Positions 1-6,132 of a stretch of DNA of 8,907 bases are shown here, in pieces; positions within the stretch are counted from its first letter, which is position 1; each line of letters starts with the position of its first letter. The DNA comes from PALSA-660 sp036508075 (GTDB taxonomy: Bacteria > Actinomycetota > Coriobacteriia > Anaerosomatales > PALSA-660), in assembly GCA_036508075.1 (NCBI GenBank), contig DATCIA010000099.1, positions 1-8,907 of the forward strand, read 5' to 3'. The position numbers and the translations under genes are program-made. The notes beneath the pieces are model-generated. The model was not told the origin of the DNA. It saw only the letters and a list, made by a program, of their open reading frames with translations, and did not search any database.

Positions 1-136
1 AAGGCCTCCGCGTCGACGCTCGTCGGTTCCATCAGCATGCCGGCCGATCCGGGGCGGACGCTCACTGGGGGCGGTAGGGGCGGTTCGCTGTGATGGGACG
101 CCCGTAGCGGGACGTGAAGCGCCAATCGACGCGGGG
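1..136. other. Unassigned window edge
   Basis: No gene can be supported here. Two short open readings run across the edge. On the minus strand a GTG at 65-63 opens a frame (VSVRPGSAGMLMEPTSVDAEA) that leaves the window at base 1 and is strongly G/C at third codon positions, but has no clear ribosome binding site. On the plus strand a frame enters at base 1 and stops with TGA at 91-93. The minus-strand reading looks slightly more gene-like and would share the direction of dnaB. With only about 20 codons neither can be decided. Confidence 0.2.
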
Positions 137-246
137 CTACCGGTGAACCGCCCGGTCCGGCACGGAATCGTGACCTGTTCCGACGGTGCTGCCATCACGA
201 CAGGAAGTGGGTCCCCGGCTAGGTGCGTGGGTCGGTATGTCCCGCG

Positions 247-1096
247 TCAGGCTTTGTGGCAGGGGCCGTTGCTTGTGGGCCTGACCTGCTGAAGGAGTCT
301 GATCATCATGGCGAGACCACCGGTGTTCCCGGTCAGCGAGGCGGACAGGTCTAGCAGGTCGGTGAGCCCGGCGACCCACGCTCCGTCGCGGACGGCGTCG
401 TGGGCGTCCAACGCCTCGGCCCACCCGCGGGCGGGGCCAGCAGCCGGGCAGCTGGGCCAGGGACGCCTTGATCAAGGTGATGTGGTCGGCGGCGGTGGCG
501 GTGCCCGAGCGCAGCAACATCGCGAGCGGTTCACCGGTGCCGTCGGGCCCGTGACCGGTGAACGAGCACAACAGGTGGAACGCGAACCCGCGCTTGAACG
601 TCGGGGCAGCGTGCTCCTGGTCGGAGTGGGAGGTCACCGGCGTGGCGTCCAGCTCCACGATCAGCGGGTTCTTCGCGTCGGTGGCGGCATCGGGGGCGTG
701 CACCCCGGCCAACGCCCAGGCCCGCTTGCGCGCCGCGGCGCGGGCAGCGTTGATCGTCCTCACCGCCGCCGGTGCGTTCTTCGCGAGGGCGGCGATGGTC
801 CGGGACACCGTCGCATCGCAGGACACCAACCCCAAGACGCCCGGCTCGCCGCGCAGCAGCGCGACGTCCGCCCGGTGGTCCCCACCCGGCGCGAGGGTGA
901 CCGCGAGGTCGGCGGGGACCTTGACCGGGTCATGGACCGCCAGCGGTTTGCGCCACGGGGCCAATCCCGCCGACAGCTCCCGCCCCAGAGCCGTCGCGGT
1001 CACGGTCTCGGTCAGCAGCACCCCACCGGCCTGCCCCACCGCCCCCGGCGCAGACGTGCCGCCCTTCACGTGGGGGTCAGACCCGGCAGCCTTCAT
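247..1096 (-). pseudogene. IS1380-family transposase remnant
   Basis: This is a decayed transposase of the IS1380 (DDE) family. Reading from an ATG at 1096, a frame of about 219 residues down to position 440 shows the familiar N-terminal half: LSAGLAPWRKPLAVHDP, DVALLRGEPG, TVSRTIAAL, the LDAT segment with the first catalytic Asp, HAAPTFKRGFAFH, GTGEPLAMLLR and TAADHITLIKASLAQLPG. The frame then shifts. A second minus-strand frame (432 to a TGA at 247) continues with WAEALDAHDAVRDGAWVAGLTDLLDLS, which matches a segment normally lying well downstream in the family. The stretch expected to hold the second catalytic Asp, and the later stretch with the catalytic Glu, are both missing. There is also a small in-frame loss at LLRSGTATAADH, where the family usually has a longer loop. 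An open frame starts earlier, at 1168, but its first 24 codons do not look like the family. The remnant starts just behind the dnaB stop and cannot encode an active enzyme. Family assignment rests on remembered sequence patterns. Confidence 0.75.
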
Positions 1097-1166
1097 CACC
1101 TGGACGGTGCTCCGCGAACCGGCTGACGTTGACCCTGGACACGTCACATCATCCCAGGTCAGACTC
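295..1166 (-). mobile_element. Possible extent of the IS1380-like element
   Basis: GAGTCTGA at 295-302 and its exact reverse complement TCAGACTC at 1159-1166 bracket the transposase remnant and could be what remains of terminal inverted repeats. The match is only eight bases. The inner sequences diverge at once and I see no matching target duplication outside, so the borders are a guess. The frame-shifted transposase fragment also reads past 295. Confidence 0.25.
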
Positions 1167-1220
1167 ACTTTTCACGTCAACGACACAACCCCGCAGCCAC
1201 CCCACCACCAAAGCGCGAGG

Positions 1221-2591
<1,371 letters not shown>

Positions 2592-2700
2592 GCGAGCCTC
2601 CCTGATAACCGGTGGTTCCATACTCCCGTTGTACGGCCTACCACCGACACGCGATTCGGAGATCGCGCGTTTCGGGCGTCATTGCCGGAGTCCGTGCGTG

Positions 2701-2729
2701 ACACTAGGCCCCAGCGCGGACCAGGCCAA
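2701..2729 (-). promoter_or_regulatory. Candidate dnaB promoter
   Basis: On the minus strand TTGGCC (2729-2724) and TAGTGT (2706-2701) are separated by 17 bases, a fair match to the -35/-10 elements of the housekeeping sigma factor of actinomycetes. Transcription would start near 2694, about 100 bases before the GTG of dnaB. The -35 element lies about 20 bases from the nearest DnaA box. This is a sequence match only; short promoter motifs occur by chance. Confidence 0.35.
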
Positions 2730-2748
2730 ACGGTCCTGTAGACGATGC

Positions 2749-2911
2749 TGTGGACAACGTGTGGACAGTGCGGCGAGCCACTGTGCACAGGCCGTGGAAA
2801 GGCCTGTGGATACGGACCTTCTTTGATGCAGAATGGCGTCCTGAACCGCACAAACGCCGTGCACCCCCTGTGGACAGGAAGAGATTGTGCCAGTGTCCAA
2901 GAGGTGGACAG
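2749..2911 (+). promoter_or_regulatory. DnaA-box cluster between rplI and dnaB
   Basis: Five 9-mers resembling the DnaA box (TTGTCCACA, reverse complement TGTGGACAA) lie here in the same orientation. They are TGTGGACAA at 2749-2757 (exact), TGTGGACAG at 2760-2768, TGTGCACAG at 2782-2790, TGTGGATAC at 2805-2813 and TGTGGACAG at 2869-2877. A weaker GGTGGACAG is at 2903-2911, with more distant matches at 2793 and 2923. Start-to-start distances are 11, 22, 23 and 64 bases, close to whole helical turns. The stretch has no gene and looks less GC-rich than the coding sequence around it. DnaA, the replication initiator, would be expected to bind. Possible roles are titration of DnaA, control of dnaB, or part of an origin. 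dnaA and dnaN are not in the window, so an origin cannot be claimed. Confidence 0.75.
2786..2808. repeat. Inverted repeat linking two DnaA boxes
   Basis: CACAGGCC (2786-2793) and GGCCTGTG (2801-2808) form a perfect 8-bp inverted repeat around a 7-base loop. The arms overlap the DnaA-like boxes at 2782 and 2805. The TGTGCACA box is itself palindromic, so it can be read in either direction and could give a head-to-head pair. There is no T-tract, so this is not an obvious terminator. Confidence 0.5.
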
Positions 2912-3011
2912 ACAGTCCAGAACGTGGACCGACAGATCCTTGCTCGGGCGCTGACCACCGGGCTGCGGGCGCGCCGCACCCACTGAATGTTCACCGGCGC
3001 CTGAGAACAGC

Positions 3012-3046
3012 GAAGCGCCCGAGCCCACCAGGGGCTCGGGCGCTTC
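3012..3046 (-). terminator. Main terminator of the rpsF-rplI operon
   Basis: GAAGCGCCCGAGCCC (3012-3026) pairs perfectly with GGGCTCGGGCGCTTC (3032-3046) around a 5-base loop, giving a 15-bp GC-rich stem. It lies about 54 bases past the rplI stop on the minus strand and is followed there by GCTGTTCTC, a weak pyrimidine tract. Such strong stems with poor T-tracts are usual in actinomycetes. It should insulate dnaB from the ribosomal operon. Confidence 0.85.
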
Positions 3047-3067
3047 CGCGTCCTGCTCGCGTTGCGC

Positions 3068-3086
3068 GAAGGCGTCATCCGCCTTC
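3068..3086 (-). terminator. First hairpin behind rplI
   Basis: GAAGGCG (3068-3074) and CGCCTTC (3080-3086) form a 7-bp stem with a 5-base loop, starting 13 bases past the rplI stop codon. With the 15-bp stem further on it makes a tandem arrangement. Alone it could act as a 3'-end stabilising structure rather than a terminator. Confidence 0.5.
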
Positions 3087-3099
3087 AGCGCGCAGCGGG

Positions 3100-3552
3100 T
3101 CAGGCCTCCGGGACGACCCGCACGTCGAGCGTCGCAGCGACGTCGGCGTGCAGACGGACCTTCACCTGGTACTCGCCCAGCGCCTTGATCGGCTGGTCGA
3201 TCTCGATCTTGCGCTTGTCGAGCGACGGGCCGCCGGCCGCCGAAACGGCGTCGGCGATGTCGCCCGTCGTCACGGCGCCGAACAGACGACCGGACGCGCC
3301 GGCCCTCGCCGCCACCACGATCACGTTCGACTGCAGCGAGTCGCGCGCCGCAGAGGCACCCTCGACGGTCGCGATCTCGCGCGACTTGCGGGCCTTGCGG
3401 ATCGACGCGATGTCCTTCTCCGCGCCCTTGGACCAACCGGTCGCCAGGCCACGCGGAACCAGGTAGTTGCGTGCGTATCCGTCCTTGACGTCTACGACGT
3501 CGCCCGGGGCACCGAGGCCGGTGACCTCCTGGGTCAGGATGAGCTTTGCCAT
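3100..3552 (-). CDS. rplI: 50S ribosomal protein L9 (bL9)
   Basis: bL9 binds 23S rRNA at the base of the L1 stalk and helps keep the reading frame during translation. The 150-residue product shows the family signature GAPGDVVDVKDGYARNYLVPRG (residues 14-35; the key residues are the Gly pair, Val-Asp-Val and the Tyr-Ala-Arg-Asn-Tyr-Leu run). A charged connecting helix (about 43-60) and the C-terminal domain follow, and the length is normal. The ATG at 3552 has AAGGAGG six bases upstream. That site starts only a few bases past the rpsR stop, so the two genes are tightly linked. It is the last gene of the rpsF-ssb-rpsR-rplI transcript and is followed by two hairpins. Confidence 0.97.
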   Translation of the reverse strand: MAKLILTQEVTGLGAPGDVVDVKDGYARNYLVPRGLATGWSKGAEKDIASIRKARKSREIATVEGASAARDSLQSNVIVVAARAGASGRLFGAVTTGDIADAVSAAGGPSLDKRKIEIDQPIKALGEYQVKVRLHADVAATLDVRVVPEA

Positions 3553-3566
3553 CAGTCGCCTCCTTC

Positions 3567-3803
3567 TCAGCGCGCCGAGCTGGCGTACGGCAGGAGTGCC
3601 ATCTCACGGGCGTTCTTCACGGCCCGTGCGATCGCACGCTGCTCCTGGACGGTGACACCCGTCACCCGGCGAGCGCGGATCTTCCCGCGGTCGGAGATGA
3701 ACTTGCGCAGCAGCGCGGTGTCCTTGTAGTCGATCGCCTTGATCTTTGCGATCTTCAGCGGGTTCTGCTTCTTCTTCGGCTTACGAAGAACGGGCTTCGC
3801 CAT
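3567..3803 (-). CDS. rpsR: 30S ribosomal protein S18 (bS18), cysteine-free
   Basis: bS18 binds 16S rRNA in the platform of the small subunit as a heterodimer with bS6. The 78-residue protein has a lysine-rich N-terminus and the conserved core IDYKDTALLRKFISDRG and KIRARRVTG (residues 24-49), ending in NAREMALLPY. It has no cysteine. Where other actinobacterial S18 proteins have a CxxC zinc-ribbon start, this one reads KKQNPLKIAKIKAIDYKD. Both zinc-binding and cysteine-free forms of S18 are known in actinobacteria, and some genomes hold one of each. This copy sits in the main ssb operon, so it may be the principal S18. The ATG at 3803 has AAGGAG seven bases upstream. Confidence 0.96.
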   Translation of the reverse strand: MAKPVLRKPKKKQNPLKIAKIKAIDYKDTALLRKFISDRGKIRARRVTGVTVQEQRAIARAVKNAREMALLPYASSAR

Positions 3804-3822
3804 CGTGGTGCTCCTTCACTAG

Positions 3823-3868
3823 CGGCTCTTGGGAGCCGGAGCCCGGGTCGTTGCCGTGCGGCCCGGGA
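3823..3868 (-). other. Hairpins in the ssb-rpsR spacer
   Basis: The 89-base gap between the ssb stop and the rpsR start can form two stems in the mRNA. One is CGGCTC/GAGCCG (3823-3828 with 3833-3838, four-base loop). The other pairs CCCGGG at 3842-3847 with CCCGGG at 3863-3868, extendable with one mismatch. Neither has a T-tract, so an attenuator, a processing site or no role at all are equally possible. The rpsR ribosome binding site lies just beyond the smaller stem. Confidence 0.4.
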
Positions 3869-3892
3869 TGGGTGGTCAGTGGTCTGGTGCTC

Positions 3893-4363
3893 TTAGAACG
3901 GGGGCTCGTCGGAGACCGACTCGCCACTCGACGGGGACGTCGCCCACGGGTCTTCCGCGGCTCCGCCTCCACCGCCGAAGCCGCCGCCGCCGCCACTGCG
4001 CTGTGCGCGAGTGACCTTGGCGCTGGCGTACTTCAGCGACGGACCGACTTCGTCTACCTGAAGCTCGACCACGGTGCGCTTCTCGCCCTCGCGGGTTTCG
4101 TAGGAGCGCTGTACGAGCCGACCGGAGGCGATGACGCGCATGCCCTTGGTCAGCGACTCGGCGACGTTCTCCGCCGCCTCACGCCAGATCGAGCAGCGGA
4201 GGAACAGCGTGTCGCCGTCCTTCCAATCGTTCGACTGGCGGTCGAAGGACCGCGGAGTCGAGGCAACCGTGAAGTTGGCCACGGCCGCGCCCGAGGAGGT
4301 GAAGCGCAACTCCGGGTCACCGGTCAGGTTGCCGATCACCGTGATGGTCGTGTCACCAGCCAT
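3893..4363 (-). CDS. ssb: Single-stranded DNA-binding protein SSB
   Basis: SSB coats single-stranded DNA during replication, repair and recombination and recruits partner proteins through its C-terminal tip. The 156-residue protein starts with the OB fold (about residues 1-115; ITVIGNLTGDPELRFTSSGAAVANFTVAS, then FLRCSIWREAAENVAESLTKGMRVIASGRL). A glycine-rich linker follows (123-134), and the acidic end is DEPPF (152-156), with the family's conserved terminal Phe. It lies between rpsF and rpsR, as in most bacteria with this operon, and upstream of dnaB, its partner at the fork. The ATG at 4363 has GAAGGAG about five bases upstream. The tail is somewhat shorter than in some actinobacterial paralogues, but all functional parts are present. 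Confidence 0.97.
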   Translation of the reverse strand: MAGDTTITVIGNLTGDPELRFTSSGAAVANFTVASTPRSFDRQSNDWKDGDTLFLRCSIWREAAENVAESLTKGMRVIASGRLVQRSYETREGEKRTVVELQVDEVGPSLKYASAKVTRAQRSGGGGGFGGGGGAAEDPWATSPSSGESVSDEPPF

Positions 4364-4417
4364 GCTTGCTCCTTCGGTCGCTACGTCGTCGTGCGGTGCT
4401 GACTACCGGGCCCGCGT

Positions 4418-4708
4418 TCAGTGGGCGTCGGGACGGATGAGCTTGGTACGCAGCACGGCCTCGTTGAGACCCAGCTGACGGTCCAGCTCCTGAGCGACGT
4501 CTGGCGTCGTCGTCATGTCGACGACGGCGTAGATTCCCTCAGACTTCTTCAGGATGGGGTAGGCGAGGCGACGACGTCCCCAGATGTCGATCTTGTCGAC
4601 AGTGCCGCCCGCGTTGGCCACGACGGACAGGTACTTGTCGAGCGAGGGGGCGACGGTCTTCTCTTCGATCTCGGGATCGAGGATCACCATCAGCTCATAG
4701 TGACGCAC
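4418..4708 (-). CDS. rpsF: 30S ribosomal protein S6 (bS6)
   Basis: bS6 pairs with bS18 on the 16S rRNA platform. The protein reads RHYELMVILDPEIEEKTVAPSLDKYL, then DIWGRRRLAYPI, EGIYAVVDM and LNEAVLRTKLIRPD, all typical of the family. I chose the GTG at 4708, which gives 96 residues starting M-R-H-Y-E, as in homologues I know. AGGAGGTG sits about nine bases upstream. A GTG at 4720 would add four residues, but it lies inside that ribosome binding site. It is the first gene of the operon with ssb, rpsR and rplI, and the leader upstream leaves room for S6:S18 feedback control. Confidence 0.96.
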   Translation of the reverse strand: MRHYELMVILDPEIEEKTVAPSLDKYLSVVANAGGTVDKIDIWGRRRLAYPILKKSEGIYAVVDMTTTPDVAQELDRQLGLNEAVLRTKLIRPDAH

Positions 4709-4739
4709 GTGATTACCCACCTCCTATGGACTCGGCGGC

Positions 4740-4754
4740 CACGGAATCTCCGTG
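4740..4754 (-). promoter_or_regulatory. Hairpin in the rpsF leader
   Basis: CACGGA and TCCGTG (4740-4745 with 4749-4754) form a perfect 6-bp stem with a 3-base loop in the rpsF 5' leader, about 13 bases upstream of its ribosome binding site. On the mRNA it is followed by GGCCGCCGAG. In many bacteria the S6:S18 complex binds an rpsF leader structure with a conserved CCG. Whether this hairpin is that element cannot be judged by eye. Confidence 0.3.
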
Positions 4755-4829
4755 ACAGGAGGGTTCTGCGTCGCAGCATGCTCGGCGACCTCGATCTGCG
4801 AGGAGCCGGAACGCACACAGCAATCCGCA

Positions 4830-4858
4830 AGGCTACCGGGCGGCGCAGCGCGAGGGAA
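4830..4858 (-). promoter_or_regulatory. Weak candidate promoter of rpsF operon
   Basis: On the minus strand TTCCCT (4858-4853) and TAGCCT (4835-4830) are 17 bases apart. The -10 fits the TANNNT pattern of actinobacterial promoters and the -35 is poor. It would give a leader of about 115 bases before the rpsF GTG. It is the best pair I found in the divergent region, but it is not strong. Confidence 0.25.
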
Positions 4859-4883
4859 ATCCCTGGGGACAACGACCCGCCGG

Positions 4884-4922
4884 TAGGGTGACCCTGTGTC
4901 GGCCAACAGCCTGGGAGGAGAC
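4884..4922 (+). promoter_or_regulatory. -10 element and ribosome binding site of the femAB-like gene
   Basis: TAGGGT (4884-4889) fits the TANNNT -10 pattern and would start transcription near 4896. No good -35 is visible. GGGAGGAG (4913-4920) then lies just before a GTG at 4923. A GTG also sits at 4896, exactly where the transcript would begin, so a leaderless start nine codons earlier is possible. Confidence 0.4.
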
Positions 4923-5990
4923 GTGCCCAGCCACCTCAAGGCCGTGACGGACCCCGAGTTCCTCGCCCTCGCCGAGCGCTCCCCGCACCCGCTGCCGATC
5001 GAACAGGCACCCCGCTGGGACGCCTACGACCGCGCCACCGTGGGCCGAACCCGGTGGGGCCGCTACGCCGTCCTGGACGACGCCGATCAGGCCCTCGCCA
5101 TCATCGCCCTCACCGAGTTCGCCGGTCGCGGCTTCCGCTACCTCTGGGCCAAGCACGGGCCGGTCTGGCTGCAGGCCGAGCCGCCGACCGCCGCGCAAGA
5201 GGCCGCACTTCGTGAGGCCCTGCTGGCCGAGGTGCGTCGTCGGGACCCGGGCATCGCCTTCGTCCGGCTGCACGCCGAGCACCGCGCGCCCGAGCTGCAC
5301 GAGCTCCTGCAGACCGTCACCTACGACCGCACCGTGATCCTCGACCCGCGCCGCACCGAGGACGAGCTCTTCGCCGAGATGAAGAAGGGCGACCGGTACT
5401 CGGTCCGCAAGGCGGTCAAGGACGAGACGATGACGGTCGCAGAGGAGACCGGCTGCGGCCCGGCGGCCTTCGACGAGCTGTATGCGGTGCTGCGCGAGAC
5501 CGCCGAGCGGGACTCCTTCGGCATCTACCCCGCGAGCGTCTACCGCACCATGCTCGACACGCTCGGCGACGCCGCACGGGTGTTCGTCGCCCGCCGCGAC
5601 GGACGAGTCCTCGCCTGGGCGATCGTGACCGTGTACGACGGCGGGGCCACCTACTACTACGGCGCCGGCACCGCGGAGGGCCGCAAGGCGCTCGCCGCGT
5701 ACCGGGTGCAGTGGGAGGTGCTTCGGGTGCTGCGCGTCGAGGGCCTCCGGCACTACGACCTGATGGGTGTCGCCTCGGACCGCGCGCCGCAGCTGGCCGG
5801 CGTCTCCGACTTCAAGACCAAGTTCGCGGCCGGGACGACGGCGGTGCCGGGCGCCTGGGATGTTCCGGCGCGTCCGGGCCGTTACGCCCTGCTGGTCCGC
5901 GCGCTACGCGCGAAGCGGGCGCTCGGTGGGTTGCGCGCGAAGCGGGCGCTCGGTGGGTTGCTCGGGCGCGTTCGCTCCGGTTCACGCTGA
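4923..5990 (+). CDS. FemAB-family peptidoglycan aminoacyltransferase
   Basis: Proteins of the FemAB family use aminoacyl-tRNA to add amino acids to the side chain of lysine or diaminopimelate in the lipid II stem peptide, building the cross-bridge. The fold is two GNAT-like domains. Seen here are IEQAPRWDAY near the N-terminus, the transition TVILDPRRTEDELFAEMKKGDRYSVRKA (residues about 137-163; key residues Leu-Asp and Lys-Lys-x-x-Arg-Tyr-x-x-Arg-Lys), and then TYYYGAGTAEGRKALAAYRVQWE and LRHYDLMGV with SDFKTKF, typical of the second domain. The protein ends in a basic tail containing two identical copies of RAKRALGGL. I prefer the GTG at 4923 for its strong upstream GGAGG; the GTG at 4896 would add nine residues. 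It is divergent from rpsF and convergent with a penicillin-binding protein gene, a context that fits wall synthesis. The amino acid transferred is unknown. Confidence 0.85.
   Translation: MPSHLKAVTDPEFLALAERSPHPLPIEQAPRWDAYDRATVGRTRWGRYAVLDDADQALAIIALTEFAGRGFRYLWAKHGPVWLQAEPPTAAQEAALREALLAEVRRRDPGIAFVRLHAEHRAPELHELLQTVTYDRTVILDPRRTEDELFAEMKKGDRYSVRKAVKDETMTVAEETGCGPAAFDELYAVLRETAERDSFGIYPASVYRTMLDTLGDAARVFVARRDGRVLAWAIVTVYDGGATYYYGAGTAEGRKALAAYRVQWEVLRVLRVEGLRHYDLMGVASDRAPQLAGVSDFKTKFAAGTTAVPGAWDVPARPGRYALLVRALRAKRALGGLRAKRALGGLLGRVRSGSR
5907..5960 (+). repeat. Perfect 27-bp tandem duplication
   Basis: Positions 5907-5933 and 5934-5960 are identical 27-base units, in frame with the femAB-like gene, each encoding RAKRALGGL. 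A third, diverged start (LLGRVR) follows. Perfect identity at the DNA level points to a recent slippage or duplication event in the basic C-terminal tail. Confidence 0.95.
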
Positions 5991-6000
5991 GCGTCGGAGC

Positions 6001-6026
6001 GCCCGGTCTGCCCAAGGGCGCCGGGC
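6001..6026 (+). terminator. Possible terminator behind the femAB-like gene
   Basis: GCCCGG (6001-6006) and CCGGGC (6021-6026) can pair, with a further short GCCC/GGGC pairing inside. The stem begins ten bases after the TGA at 5988-5990. There is no T-tract and the inner loop is tight, so this is a moderate candidate. Confidence 0.4.
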
Positions 6027-6093
6027 CTGACCCGGCCTCTCGCCCCGCGGTCTGCCCGAACGTCCCCGCAAGGAGGCACGATCGACTGTCCGA

Positions 6094-6126
6094 CCCTGAC
6101 GCCGGACCTGCGAGGTCCGATCAGGG
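6094..6126 (-). terminator. Hairpin behind the PBP gene
   Basis: CGGACCT (6103-6109) pairs with AGGTCCG (6113-6119) around a 3-base loop. Outside an internal bulge, CCCTGA (6094-6099) pairs with TCAGGG (6121-6126). The structure lies six bases past the PBP stop codon, in the gap between convergent genes, and could end transcription from either side. Confidence 0.6.
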
Positions 6127-6132
6127 CGCCAC

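Noticed and set aside
2786..2808. Reading the inverted repeat as a transcription terminator
   Set aside because: There is no T-tract, it lies far from any stop codon, and its arms are explained by DnaA boxes.
2749..2911. Calling the DnaA-box cluster the chromosomal origin oriC
   Set aside because: dnaA, dnaN and an evident AT-rich unwinding element are not in the window. In actinomycetes the origin usually lies between dnaA and dnaN.
2679..3078. Short open frames in the rplI-dnaB gap on both strands
   Set aside because: They run through the DnaA boxes and the 15-bp terminator stem, lack ribosome binding sites and have arginine/serine-rich composition. The region is regulatory.
4864..4872. 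TGGGGACAA, a one-mismatch DnaA-box-like site upstream of the femAB-like gene
   Set aside because: It is isolated. A few single-mismatch 9-mers are expected by chance in a window of this length, and it has no neighbours in phase.
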